A stretch of DNA of 64,000 nucleotides from Promethearchaeota archaeon (GTDB lineage Archaea; Asgardarchaeota; Lokiarchaeia; Sigyniarchaeales; SOKP01): assembly GCA_019058445.1 (NCBI GenBank), contig JAHPZA010000004.1, positions 248,001 through 312,000 on the forward strand, given 5' to 3'. The notes under the pieces were generated by a model. It was given only the letters and a program-made list of their open reading frames with translations. It had not been told where the DNA came from and did not search any database. Shown piece by piece: positions 51,689 to 63,441 of this stretch (position 1 is the first letter of the stretch; every line of letters begins with the position of its first letter). A program made the position numbers and the translations under genes.

Positions 51689-53035
51689 CTATTTTGGATG
51701 TTCATTCTTGATAATTGCGCCGGCTCCCATTCCAAGGCCTACACACATAGACGAGACGGCATATTTTTTGCCCGATTGCTCTAATTGTTGTAGATTTGTA
51801 CCTATTAATCTACAGCCTGTTGCACCTGTTGGATGTCCTAAGGCAATGGCTCCGCCCCAAGGATTAAATCGCTCGTCTCTCCAATCTAAGCCTAATTCGT
51901 AACAACTTGCATAAACCACAGGACTAAAAGCTTCATTAATTTCTATGAAATCCATATCATCTAAAGTCATATTTGCTCGTTTTAATGCTTCCGGAATTGC
52001 TTCTATAGGTCCTGTAAGCATGAGTACAGGATCTGTTCCCACAACTGAGAAATTTAATAGTGTTGCTCGAATTCTAAATCCATACTCTTCTGCTAACTCA
52101 CGGGTCATCCATAATTGTGCGGCAGCACCATCACTTGTCGGACAGCTATTTCCTGCAGTTAGAAATGCCGTACTTTTTCTTCCTGTAATCGTTCTAAGAG
52201 TAGATAACTTTTCCATGGTTGATCCAGGACGTGGAGTTTCATCCCGCTCGGTTAAAACTGAAAGACTAGAATCTTTAGCCACTTCATTATTATCATCCAA
52301 CATTACTTTTCCATTCTCATCTAATTTTGGACACCAAATTGGTTCAATTTCTTTCCCTCTCTGGTCCCAAGTTTTATCGGCTTTTTGATGGGAATATAAT
52401 GATAAACTATCCATTTCAGTTCTAAATTCTTGAAGGCTTAATCCTGCTTTTTTCATCCAAAATACGCCCATGGCATGAGCGGAAGGGATTTGCCCTGCAA
52501 AGGGTGCTTTATATTCTTTCATTTTTTGAGCAACTTCGGGATGAGTCACGATTTTTCCATTTGGGTTTACCATGATTCGCTTATTCTGCTCACTATCCCA
52601 AATATAAGCATCTTCCATAATTGGATATCGATTTTGGACTTCGACCCCCCCACAAATGACACAATCATGTAATCCTGAAGCAATTGCCTGCCAAGCGCTA
52701 AAGACCACCTGTGAACCGCTGGCGCACTGACGATTTATGGACATTCCAGGTATAGAAACGGGTAAATGAGCTGCTAATGCCGCAGTTCTCCCTATATCCA
52801 ATGCACAATCTCCAATTTGACTATTGCAAGACACGATTGAATCTCCAATTATTTTGGGATCAATTTTTATGCGATTTAAGATGGTTTTATAGCAATGAAC
52901 AACTAAATCATCTCCTCTATGTAGCCCTACCGTCCCTCTTTTTTTTCCGACGGGTGTTCTTACATAATCAACTAGTACTGGTTCTCTTTTAGGGTCCTTA
53001 AAATATTTATCATATAAACTAACGGGTTCTGGCAT
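51689..53035 (-). CDS. Acetyl-CoA acetyltransferase (thiolase family)
   Basis: This 448-residue thiolase has the active-site Cys104 in INRQCASGSQVVF, the catalytic His in LGHPTGATGCRL and the second Cys in SSMCVGLGMGAGA. EINEAFSP lies before the His motif. The enzyme joins or splits acyl-CoAs, in beta-oxidation or in the mevalonate pathway. Length is longer than most (about 390), with extra residues in the loop between Cys and His (DSLSLYSHQKADKTWD onwards). No HMG-CoA synthase or DUF35 partner gene is adjacent. Confidence 0.88.
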   Translation of the reverse strand: MPEPVSLYDKYFKDPKREPVLVDYVRTPVGKKRGTVGLHRGDDLVVHCYKTILNRIKIDPKIIGDSIVSCNSQIGDCALDIGRTAALAAHLPVSIPGMSINRQCASGSQVVFSAWQAIASGLHDCVICGGVEVQNRYPIMEDAYIWDSEQNKRIMVNPNGKIVTHPEVAQKMKEYKAPFAGQIPSAHAMGVFWMKKAGLSLQEFRTEMDSLSLYSHQKADKTWDQRGKEIEPIWCPKLDENGKVMLDDNNEVAKDSSLSVLTERDETPRPGSTMEKLSTLRTITGRKSTAFLTAGNSCPTSDGAAAQLWMTRELAEEYGFRIRATLLNFSVVGTDPVLMLTGPIEAIPEALKRANMTLDDMDFIEINEAFSPVVYASCYELGLDWRDERFNPWGGAIALGHPTGATGCRLIGTNLQQLEQSGKKYAVSSMCVGLGMGAGAIIKNEHPK

Positions 53036-53180
53036 ACCTTTTCACATCTTTTTTGTTTAATAAAATTTATTTTTTTTTGAATAATTATTACTTTTCAGCA
53101 TGATGATGCTTAATCTTAATTAAACTAGTGGAAATTTAGTAGAATTCTCTGAGATCTTACATTAATAAACTCGATTCAGT

Positions 53181-53453
53181 TTAAAAATCGTAATCAAATC
53201 CCTTATATTTATGTTCGGGCTCTTTAAACTCGTACGAAACATTTTCAACTGTTGCATATTTGGGCCCTTTTTTAGAGAACGTTAACAACTCATCTAATTT
53301 TTCTTCAGGACCCTCCGCCTCAATAAAAACGCTCCCATCAGGCATATTTTTAACAATACCAGTTAAACCTAACTTTCTACCTACTTTTCTGGTAGTATAG
53401 CGAAAAAATACGCCTTGAACATGCCCATAAACATGAATTATAATTCTTTTCAT
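53181..53453 (-). CDS. acyP: Acylphosphatase
   Basis: This 90-residue enzyme has YGHVQGVFFRYTTRK with the phosphate-binding Arg18, and GIVKNMPDGSVFIEAEG with the catalytic Asn36. It hydrolyses carboxyl-phosphate bonds such as acyl phosphates. Cotranscribed, from spacing, with the DegT aminotransferase 24 bases upstream. Confidence 0.94.
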   Translation of the reverse strand: MKRIIIHVYGHVQGVFFRYTTRKVGRKLGLTGIVKNMPDGSVFIEAEGPEEKLDELLTFSKKGPKYATVENVSYEFKEPEHKYKGFDYDF

Positions 53454-53477
53454 AAGGAAATTAAGATAGTTTGTGTT

Positions 53478-54611
53478 TTATTTACTTGCGAGATTTTTCA
53501 TAATGCGGATATTATCATCCAATTCCTCTTTAGAAATTCCGGGAAAGATATCTAAAGCAAAAATTTCTTTGGTAACTTTTTCCACAACGGGAAGTTTTAT
53601 TTTTGAGTAGTCAATATCCTTTCCATAAAAAGGGCAGGACCAAGGACAACCTCTAGGATATCCAATCTTTTTCTGAAATAATTTAGTCTCATATAGAGGT
53701 TTCGGATATAAAATTTTACTATTGGGAAATTTGGAGATAAACTGATCTTTGTCTAATCCAATAATATCAGGATGAATCCTCCCAATCCAATAATTATACG
53801 CTGGTTCGCAATACTCTGGGATGTAGGGTGGATCGATTCCTACAATACCGTTTAAAGCATCAGTCATGTATTGAGCATTTTCATTTCTTACGCCAATATA
53901 TTTATCTAATTTTTTTAGCTGTATCCGGCCTATGGCTCCTTGAATTTCGGTCATTCGATAATTCCATCCTAAACGATTATAAGCATACCAGTAAGGTTCA
54001 CCATGGTGTCTTAGTAATCGACATTGTCTTGCCAGTTTAGTACTATTTGTTGTTACAATTCCTCCTTCTCCGGTTGTCATATTCTTGGAAGGGTAAAAAC
54101 TAAAAGTCCCTAAATCTCCAATTGAACCGACCCGTTTACCATTAAATTTTGCTCCATGAGATTGACAAGCATCTTCAATTAAATATAGGTTGTGTTCTTT
54201 TGCAATATCTAAAAGAGGACCCATATTTGCAGTTACTCCTGCTAAATGTACAGGCATTATAGCTTTTGTTTTTCTAGTGATTTTTTTCTTTACTGATTCA
54301 GGATCTAAAGTATAAGATCGGTTATCTATATCTGCAAATATCGGAATTGCATTGTTATGCAAAAGAGAGCTTGCCGTAGCAATAAAAGTGAATGGAGGAA
54401 TAATTACCTCATCTCCAGGCCCTATATCTAACGAAGCTATAGAAATATGTAAAGCAGCAGTCCCGGAATTCACTGCAATCGCATACTTAACACCTATATA
54501 TTCAGCGAATTCTTTTTCAAAATTTTCAACTTCCTTTCCCGCTAAAGATGAGAGGAGTTGAGACTCCATTACTTTCATAACGGCTGCTTTCTCTTCCTCT
54601 GAAATATCCAT
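53478..54611 (-). CDS. DegT/DnrJ/EryC1/StrS-family PLP aminotransferase
   Basis: This 377-residue enzyme has AVNSGTAALHIS (PLP phosphate loop), LIEDACQSHGAKFNG with the ring-contacting Asp, and SFYPSKNMTTGEGG with the PLP-binding Lys176. Family members aminate sugar-nucleotide ketones for surface glycans or antibiotics. No sugar-nucleotide genes are adjacent. It may supply amino sugars for glycosylation of surface proteins such as the one at 24257, but this is inference. Confidence 0.88.
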   Translation of the reverse strand: MDISEEEKAAVMKVMESQLLSSLAGKEVENFEKEFAEYIGVKYAIAVNSGTAALHISIASLDIGPGDEVIIPPFTFIATASSLLHNNAIPIFADIDNRSYTLDPESVKKKITRKTKAIMPVHLAGVTANMGPLLDIAKEHNLYLIEDACQSHGAKFNGKRVGSIGDLGTFSFYPSKNMTTGEGGIVTTNSTKLARQCRLLRHHGEPYWYAYNRLGWNYRMTEIQGAIGRIQLKKLDKYIGVRNENAQYMTDALNGIVGIDPPYIPEYCEPAYNYWIGRIHPDIIGLDKDQFISKFPNSKILYPKPLYETKLFQKKIGYPRGCPWSCPFYGKDIDYSKIKLPVVEKVTKEIFALDIFPGISKEELDDNIRIMKNLASK

Positions 54612-54716
54612 GGTTAACTCAAGAATTTATATTTATTGAATTTAAAAATTTATAATATAACACTAGATTGTAAATCTTAAGAAGATGATGATTGCAAAAA
54701 ATTAATATTAAACTAT

Positions 54717-55352
54717 TTAAAAATTGAGAAAATAAGTATTATTAGTACTGTCGTATTCCACAATTTTATTTTTCACAAGATTTTCAAGAACGCCTTCTAG
54801 CCAACGTTTACTTGTTTTGACCTGCTTTTTTATCTCATTAAAAGTCAAGTCATCATGCATCGCGAGTAAAAATAGAATTCTACTTTTTACTTTTAGATGA
54901 TCTGAATTAATAGCTCTTTCAAACTTTTTCTCTAAATCATATACTTTCATTTTCAAATGGGCTACTTCGTTGCTTAATTTCGCAATAACTTCATCTCTCG
55001 TCCTAAAGACGTTTAAACTGAATTGGAAAATCCGCTCTAATTGAACTTTCAAGTCTTCTTCATTTGGATATTTATATAGTTCTCTATTGAATTCTGCGAG
55101 GACGATTAAATAATCATTACCCTCATCATATTTATCTAACACTAATACAATGACTATTTCTTTCTCAGCATTATAAAATGACACAGAATTCCAATCTTTT
55201 TCTTCTGTTATGATGTAAGATTCAGAGAAATTATGAGAAATTTGAATTTGTTGAATAATATTTTCTGGAATTTCTAAATCTTCGGGATACTTAAGGTAAA
55301 CTGTACCACCGATCACTTGATCCCATTTAATTAAGAATATACCCGTAGGAAT
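54717..55352 (-). CDS. Sensor-coiled coil-winged-helix regulator, probable ATT start
   Basis: A GTG at 55316 gives 199 residues starting MIGGTVYLKYPED. In-frame codons upstream encode IPTGIFLIKWDQV, a natural first strand of the same domain (GIFLIKWD-x4-GGTVYLKYPE), so translation probably begins at ATT 55352-55350. Before it, GGTGA, complementary to the 16S 3' end, lies 6 bases upstream, and no ATG, GTG or TTG is possible. The domain order is a longin-like sensor (to about residue 110 of the GTG form), a coiled coil (VIAKLSNEVAHLKMKVYD), then a winged helix (LTFNEIKKQVKTSKRWLEG). It is likely a transcription regulator. Confidence 0.65.
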   Translation of the reverse strand: MPTGIFLIKWDQVIGGTVYLKYPEDLEIPENIIQQIQISHNFSESYIITEEKDWNSVSFYNAEKEIVIVLVLDKYDEGNDYLIVLAEFNRELYKYPNEEDLKVQLERIFQFSLNVFRTRDEVIAKLSNEVAHLKMKVYDLEKKFERAINSDHLKVKSRILFLLAMHDDLTFNEIKKQVKTSKRWLEGVLENLVKNKIVEYDSTNNTYFLNF

Positions 55353-55555
55353 CTTACTTCACCGAAAATCTAATCGTACTGAATTAAAATAAAATTTCAT
55401 ACTAATAATAAATTCAGTTTATATATACTTAATTAAGCCATCGTATTATCATATATTTTTTTTAATGAATTTTAACTACGATGAAATTTCTAATTAGAAA
55501 GATCTTCTAAAAAAATAAATATAATAAAGATGATTTTTTAAATAGTGGATAATGT

Positions 55556-55819
55556 ATGTCTATTTTTTACGTTTATATTTTAGAAGTGAGTAGTAAGAGA
55601 GGAAAAAAAAGCTATTATACGGGATATACTAATAATCTTCATAGGAGATTGAGCGAACATAGAAATGGGACAGGTGCAAAATTCTGTCGCAGTAAAAAAA
55701 TCGAATTAAAATATTATGAAACCTTTACAGATCGAAAATCTGCTATGAGAAGAGAAATAGAAATAAAATCATTCACAAAACAGAAAAAAAAAGAATTAAT
55801 TACCGCATCGGCTGAATAA
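55556..55819 (+). CDS. GIY-YIG nuclease-domain protein (UPF0213/YhbQ-like)
   Basis: This 87-residue protein starts FYVYILEVS then YYTGYTNNLHRRLSEHRNGTG, with the GIY-YIG motif (spelled VYI...YTGYT), the catalytic Arg in LHRRL and Glu in AMRREIEIK. It is a single-domain nuclease of the kind present in most genomes; its substrate is undefined. It lies 4 bases upstream of PSTK and shares the transcript. Confidence 0.88.
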   Translation: MSIFYVYILEVSSKRGKKSYYTGYTNNLHRRLSEHRNGTGAKFCRSKKIELKYYETFTDRKSAMRREIEIKSFTKQKKKELITASAE

Positions 55820-55823
55820 ATAG

Positions 55824-56624
55824 TTGCTGAAACCAAACTTTTTAATTTGTTTAGTAGGATTACCAGCATCAGGCAAAACCACTTTTGCTAAAAAGCTTAA
55901 AAAATTTCTTGAGCAAAATCGGGAGTATCCTAAAGTAAAAATCATTGACCCGGACATAATTCGAAATGCTCTAACTCCAGATCAATTTGATTACCAACAA
56001 GAGCAATTGGTCAGAAAATATAATTTAGACGAAGTGAAGAAAGGTCTAAAAGAGGGGTATATCGTAATTTCTGATGATTTAAACTATTATTCTAGCATGA
56101 GACATGATTTAAAGCTTATATCTGAAGAATATGATCTCAGTTTTTTTATAATCCACATCTCAACCCCCCTTGAAATTTGCTTAAAATGGAATGAAAAAAG
56201 AGGTGGTTTATTGCCAGAAAGTGTAATTAAAAGTATTGCTCGTAAATTTGATATTTTTGATAAATACAAATGGGATTATCCCATGGCATCAATTAACTTA
56301 TCTGAAGTAAAAAGCCTTACTGAAGTCTTTGAGGAGTTAATGAGCCAGATCATATATAAAATAGAGGATAGCTATAAACGGGAAAATGAGGGGGATAAAT
56401 TACACCCTTCTTCAGAACTGTATAATGAGATGTTAGATAAACAAACAAGAACTATAGTAGGGGAAATATTGAAGAATTCTGAATTCAATCTCTTAAAAAA
56501 CCAAATTCTCAAATACAGAAAGTTGTATATAAAATTAAATCGTAACAAATCTTTAGAGGGGTCATTCATCTCAAAGGATTTCAAGGACTATTTAGCGAAG
56601 AATTTACATATACAACTATCATAA
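55824..56624 (+). CDS. pstK: L-seryl-tRNA(Sec) kinase-like protein (PSTK)
   Basis: This 266-residue P-loop kinase starts with TTG at 55824. Walker A is GLPASGKTT (residues 12-20). VISDDLNYYSSMRHDL matches the conserved PSTK motif in which Asp and Asn-Tyr-Tyr bind substrate; CLKWNEKRGGLLPE and FDIFDKYKWDYP also fit. PSTK phosphorylates Ser-tRNA(Sec) on the way to selenocysteine. The C-terminal region (from residue 175) would bind the tRNA D-arm. The close relative KTI12 is the main alternative. If PSTK is right, the organism makes selenoproteins; no other Sec gene is in the window. Confidence 0.75.
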   Translation: MLKPNFLICLVGLPASGKTTFAKKLKKFLEQNREYPKVKIIDPDIIRNALTPDQFDYQQEQLVRKYNLDEVKKGLKEGYIVISDDLNYYSSMRHDLKLISEEYDLSFFIIHISTPLEICLKWNEKRGGLLPESVIKSIARKFDIFDKYKWDYPMASINLSEVKSLTEVFEELMSQIIYKIEDSYKRENEGDKLHPSSELYNEMLDKQTRTIVGEILKNSEFNLLKNQILKYRKLYIKLNRNKSLEGSFISKDFKDYLAKNLHIQLS

Positions 56625-56696
56625 ACATTCTTGGAAACATTAATAATAAAAAATAAAGAAAAAGAAAATAAACCAGTATTTACTTATTTATTTTGA

Positions 56697-59030
<2,334 letters not shown>

Positions 59031-59119
59031 TTAAATGAAACAATTATTTTCCACTTTTTTAGCTAATCTAATTATTTTAATAATTTCTTATTGCCATACA
59101 TCGATAATATATCACAGTG

Positions 59120-60163
59120 TTATTGCTTTAAAGCAATAATGATATCAATCCCTTCAAACGTAGTTCGTTGAATATCCTTAAAACCTGCGTTAGCGAGCAT
59201 TTCATTTTGTTCTTGTGCGTTAAGGTGTTTAATACCTAAACAAGTTTCAACGAATTGATCTTTTATTCCGAGTTCATAATTTGGGTTTCTGAAATCTTCT
59301 AATTTTTCTGGAAATGAAAGATCAAAAATCAGAAGTCGACCATTACTTTTTAATGCTTGATAAGCTTTTTCTAAGATATTAAATCGAACATCAGGAAGGA
59401 TTTCATGTAAAGTCACAACCATACTAATTATATAAAACTCATCATTATATGGGATTTCTTCACCCCTTAAACATTTCACAGAAACCCGTCCCTCTAATTC
59501 CAATTCTAAAATTTTTTTTTTAGCCATTTCTATTCCATGATTAACAATATCTATTCCTGCAAATCTGCTATTCTGAAAAATTTGCGCTAACTGAATGATA
59601 AAACGTCCTGTTCCACATCCAATATCTAAGAATTTAATACCCTGCTCTAGCATTTGCTTTATGGGATCATCATTTCGAAGGTGTGTAAAATAATTTTTTA
59701 AGAAGATAAACATAGGCTTTGTTGCTTCTGCTACGAGTTCAGAACGTTTAGGTGAATAACCATCTATAATTCCTCCTATCTTATAATACTCAGGAGAAAT
59801 CCTCAACCTTTCTCCTATAACATTAACATTTATATTAAAAGATGCTAAGACATTTCTAAAGTTTGATTTATCACCCAAGATCTTATCCAAGAAAGGTTGA
59901 AATTTAAATCGACCTTCACTATCACAATCTAAGATTTCAAAAAAGTAGGCTGTTTGACACCAAATTTCCAAATATGGTTCATAAAGTCCTAATTTCGCAG
60001 CAATATCTGGAATAGTTAATCCCTTTTTGCTATTTTTTAAGGTTTCAAAGATCCCGATTTCGTTTCCAATATTAATCAGGTGAGTTGCAATATATCCTTT
60101 ATTAAATTCATTTATCCTTGCCACTTGGCTTTTTATGTTTATTTTTTTCATAGTTTTTAGCAA
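59120..60163 (-). CDS. SAM-dependent methyltransferase with N-terminal winged helix
   Basis: This 347-residue protein has a winged-helix dimerisation domain (LKNSKKGLTIPDIAAKLGLYEP) and a class I methyltransferase domain. Its motif I is FLDIGCGTGRFIIQLA, with FAGIDIVNHGIEMAKKK next. The arrangement resembles plant-type O-methyltransferases and related C- or N-methyltransferases for small molecules. The C-terminal IQRTTFEGIDIIIALKQ ends the Rossmann fold. Substrate unknown. It is divergent from the M24 peptidase. Confidence 0.82.
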   Translation of the reverse strand: MLKTMKKINIKSQVARINEFNKGYIATHLINIGNEIGIFETLKNSKKGLTIPDIAAKLGLYEPYLEIWCQTAYFFEILDCDSEGRFKFQPFLDKILGDKSNFRNVLASFNINVNVIGERLRISPEYYKIGGIIDGYSPKRSELVAEATKPMFIFLKNYFTHLRNDDPIKQMLEQGIKFLDIGCGTGRFIIQLAQIFQNSRFAGIDIVNHGIEMAKKKILELELEGRVSVKCLRGEEIPYNDEFYIISMVVTLHEILPDVRFNILEKAYQALKSNGRLLIFDLSFPEKLEDFRNPNYELGIKDQFVETCLGIKHLNAQEQNEMLANAGFKDIQRTTFEGIDIIIALKQ

Positions 60164-60320
60164 GATGGAATTTCATGTATAATGATACTTATACAAAAAA
60201 AAAAGGATATATTCTTTTTTTTAATTTCTATTTATTAAAGAATAGGAAAGGCTTTATTTAGAAAACCTCTTATAAAATTCATAATAAATTGAAATTATCA
60301 ACCGAAAAGAGTAATTTTAA

Positions 60321-61526
60321 ATGAGTGATATTAAAATAAATTGGGATGGGCATATTGAAAAATATCAAAACGCGATGGAAGAACTCAACCTTGATTTTTG
60401 CGTTCTTACCCGTGTGAAATCAATTACATACCTCACTGGCTGTTTCGTACCTTGGAAAAGTTATATTTTGCTTCCGAAAAAAGGGATGGGAAATCCAACT
60501 TTATTTACTGTACTCTTAGATGTAGAGCGGATTAGAGCCGAAGCTCAGTCTAGTATTGATGTACAAGGATGGGGGCCTATGAAAGGGTTTTTTTGGGAGA
60601 AAAAAACGCAATCCGCAGCGAAAAAGGCAGGAGTATATAATCCAAAAGGCAGGCCGCCGAGAATAGGAGTCGAATTAGGAATTGATATTTGCGTCACTGG
60701 GCAAATGCTTTCTTATACGGAAGCAGAATATTTGAAAAGAATATTTCCAGGGTGTGAGCTAGTAGATTTTAACGAGAAGACAGAACGAATACAATTCATT
60801 AAAGAGCCAGAAGAGATTTCTATGCTGCGTAAGGCAAGTGAAATCACAGATATTGGTCAAATTGCAGTTAAAAAAGAGCTAATTGAGCGCCCACCGGGAA
60901 AAATTTTTACAGAAAATGAAATTGCAGGGATAGGAACCCTTGCCATGAGAAAAGCAGGGAGTAACTATGAATGGACGTTTACTGGAAATGAAGAAATTGG
61001 ATCGGGATATCGTGCAAGTTGGACATTTAACGGGTGCACTCCTGCGACAAATAAAGAAGTACAGGAAGGAGAATCACTTTTAGTCGATTTACATAGTGAA
61101 GTAGGATGTTATTTAGGCGATCTTAGTCATAATTATGTGCTAGGAACATGCCCTCCTGAATTAAAGAAATTTAATGATGTCTATGAACAACTCTGCTATA
61201 CCCTTATCGATCATATGAAACCAGGTATCACGTTCGATGAATGTTACGAGGCAGTTCATAAAGTTGCGGAGAAAGAAGGGTATGGAAATGATTTATTTTT
61301 CGGAATAGGGCATGGGATTGGACTTATTGGGAATGAATCCTGGCCCGTAATAGTTCCAGGGAAAGAATGGGGGCCAATGGTGTTTGAAGAAAATATGGTG
61401 GAAATTGCCGCAATTGTCTTTAATAGACCAGGGCTTGGAGGGTTACGATTGGAATCTCCTACGTTAGTAACCAGTAAAGGTGCAGAAGTTCTTCCCAAAA
61501 CCCGGTTTGAAGTAGATTATGTCTAA
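60321..61526 (+). CDS. M24-family metallopeptidase (Xaa-Pro aminopeptidase/creatinase fold)
   Basis: The 401-residue protein has an N-terminal creatinase-type domain and a pita-bread domain. Candidate metal ligands are the Asp in LLVDLHSEVG, the Asp in GDLSHNYVLG, the His in IGHGIGLIG, the Glu in ENMVEIAAI and the Glu in GLRLESPTLVT. All five positions are filled. The family cleaves X-Pro peptide bonds or, less often, hydrolyses creatine. Convergent with the aminotransferase. Confidence 0.88.
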   Translation: MSDIKINWDGHIEKYQNAMEELNLDFCVLTRVKSITYLTGCFVPWKSYILLPKKGMGNPTLFTVLLDVERIRAEAQSSIDVQGWGPMKGFFWEKKTQSAAKKAGVYNPKGRPPRIGVELGIDICVTGQMLSYTEAEYLKRIFPGCELVDFNEKTERIQFIKEPEEISMLRKASEITDIGQIAVKKELIERPPGKIFTENEIAGIGTLAMRKAGSNYEWTFTGNEEIGSGYRASWTFNGCTPATNKEVQEGESLLVDLHSEVGCYLGDLSHNYVLGTCPPELKKFNDVYEQLCYTLIDHMKPGITFDECYEAVHKVAEKEGYGNDLFFGIGHGIGLIGNESWPVIVPGKEWGPMVFEENMVEIAAIVFNRPGLGGLRLESPTLVTSKGAEVLPKTRFEVDYV

Positions 61527-61595
61527 ATTTTTTAGACTCTTTTTTTTACTTTTACAAAAAATAAAGGTTAAGGATTGAACATTGATTAGAGTACT

Positions 61596-62747
61596 TCAAA
61601 TCGTTTTGACAAAATCTTCGATTCTATCCATGGCTTCCTTAAGTTTTCCAAATTCAGTTGCATAAGAGATCCTCAATTTATCATTTGAGTAAGATCCGAA
61701 AATATCACCTGGTACAATTGCCACTCCCTTGCTTTTTATAATTTCTCTGGAAAATTCTGTGCCCGTCATATTAAAGTTTTTAGCGGAGGGCATGATGTAA
61801 AATGAGCCTTTAGGTTTTACGACATCAAAACCCATTCCCTTTAATCGGTTGTAGACAAGCAATCTTCTCTCATCAAATTGCCTCAAAATATCAATAAAAA
61901 AACGGGTATCCATCTTTAGCGCTTCTATAAATCCGTATTGAGCTGCATGGTTGGTGCCTGCAACCGTGTAAGTGGTATAAACAGACATTAAATCAATAAT
62001 TTCCTTACTCGCAACAACGTAACCTAATCTGAATCCTGTAGCCGAAAAAAGCTTTGACATAGCATTTAATGTTATAGTACGCTCAAACATTCCGTTTAAA
62101 GAGGCGGGACTAACTTGCTTTAAGCCATCATACACATAATTCTCGTAGACCTCGTCACTTATCAAATATAAATCATTTTCTATTACAATGTCCACTAATT
62201 CTTCTAATTCTTTCCTTTCTAATGCGTAACCAGTGGGATTATTTGGAGAATTTATGAGGATTGCTTTAGTTTTATCGGTTACTGCGTTTTTTATTTTTTC
62301 GATATTTGGGCTAAAGTCGTTATTTCTCTCAATTTCAATTACTTTCACTCCAAAAAATATGCCACAATAATAATAGGACACAAAATTTGGGGAAGAAATG
62401 ATTAATTCATCACCAGGATTGAATATTGAAGCATATGCAAGAGTTATTGCTCCTGATCCGCCATTGGTAAGGATAATATTATCTTCCCAGCTCGCTTGAA
62501 TCTCATTAACCTTAGTTAATTTGCTTTCTAGCAATTGTAATAATTCGGGAACACCTCTAGTTGGGGCATATGTTGTAATATTTTTGTTTAAGGCCTCAAT
62601 ATTTCCTTGTATCGCCGGTTGAGGTGTTAGGAAATCGGGTTGTCCTATCCCAAGGCTAATAACGTCAGATCTCCCCGAAGCTAGATCAAATAGCTCTCGA
62701 ATTTTTGACTTAGGGGCTTGAGTCACTTTCTGAGATAATTCTTTCAT
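61596..62747 (-). CDS. Class I/II PLP aminotransferase (AspC-like)
   Basis: This 383-residue enzyme has SLGIGQPDFLTP, INSPNNPTGYALE (with the conserved Asn), ISDEVYENYVYDG (Asp for the pyridine N) and NAMSKLFSATGFRLGY, which carries the PLP-binding Lys232 and the carboxylate-binding Arg240. It would exchange amino groups between an amino acid and 2-oxoglutarate; the donor cannot be told. It is convergent with the M24 peptidase. Confidence 0.92.
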   Translation of the reverse strand: MKELSQKVTQAPKSKIRELFDLASGRSDVISLGIGQPDFLTPQPAIQGNIEALNKNITTYAPTRGVPELLQLLESKLTKVNEIQASWEDNIILTNGGSGAITLAYASIFNPGDELIISSPNFVSYYYCGIFFGVKVIEIERNNDFSPNIEKIKNAVTDKTKAILINSPNNPTGYALERKELEELVDIVIENDLYLISDEVYENYVYDGLKQVSPASLNGMFERTITLNAMSKLFSATGFRLGYVVASKEIIDLMSVYTTYTVAGTNHAAQYGFIEALKMDTRFFIDILRQFDERRLLVYNRLKGMGFDVVKPKGSFYIMPSAKNFNMTGTEFSREIIKSKGVAIVPGDIFGSYSNDKLRISYATEFGKLKEAMDRIEDFVKTI

Positions 62748-62836
62748 AATTAAGTTAACATTAACTTACCTATATTTAAAAAACTTTTTCATTATAGTGG
62801 TAAAAAATGAGAGATCTTGAATATTATAATGAACTT

Positions 62837-63385
62837 TTACTTAATTTCGCCTAATTTTCTTAAAATTTGATTTACTAAATTACTAAATGCTTGTTCTACA
62901 TTCTCACCGTATTTTGCACTGGTTTCTATAAAATCGCTGGCATCAATCTCTTTAGCATATTTCTCGCCATCTTCAGTAGATACAACGCGATCATCTTTTA
63001 AATCAATTTTATTGCCTATAAGTATATATGTACCCTCTTTTTTAACATATTTCTTAAAATCTTTCAACCATTTTGAATCTATTGTCTCAAATGTATTATG
63101 CCGTGTAACATCATAAACTAAAAGAGCACCAACACATCCTTGAAAATACATGGATCGTATGACATTATATTTTTCTTGGCCAGCTAGGTCCCACATAATT
63201 AGTCGAACGCTTGCATTGATCTCATCTACGTGGACGTCCTTCCGTATTATATTTGCGCCAAGCGTGGGCTTATAATCTTCTGAAAAACTTTGCTCAATGT
63301 ACATATTTATCAAACTAGTCTTACCTACTGCGGCATCTCCAAGGACAACAATTTTAAAGACAAACTCTTTTACATCTTCCGACAT
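62837..63385 (-). CDS. Ras/Rab-like small GTPase
   Basis: This 182-residue GTPase has G1 GDAAVGKT (residues 16-23), G2 Thr in KPTLGANI, G3 WDLAGQEKYN, G4 GNKIDLKD and G5 ETSAKYG. All canonical residues are present; there is no C-terminal Cys. It lies 56 bases downstream of a V4R-like gene on the same strand, repeating the GTPase/V4R pairing at 47571-48936. Confidence 0.93.
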   Translation of the reverse strand: MSEDVKEFVFKIVVLGDAAVGKTSLINMYIEQSFSEDYKPTLGANIIRKDVHVDEINASVRLIMWDLAGQEKYNVIRSMYFQGCVGALLVYDVTRHNTFETIDSKWLKDFKKYVKKEGTYILIGNKIDLKDDRVVSTEDGEKYAKEIDASDFIETSAKYGENVEQAFSNLVNQILRKLGEIK

Positions 63386-63441
63386 TTTTCAAATTCCTAA
63401 GCTTGTGATTTATAATATTGTTTTATGCTATATTTAATTTT

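Noticed and set aside
55556..55819. Homing endonuclease from the GIY-YIG motif
   Set aside because: A single small domain without DNA-binding modules and without a surrounding intron; it fits the common UPF0213 type.
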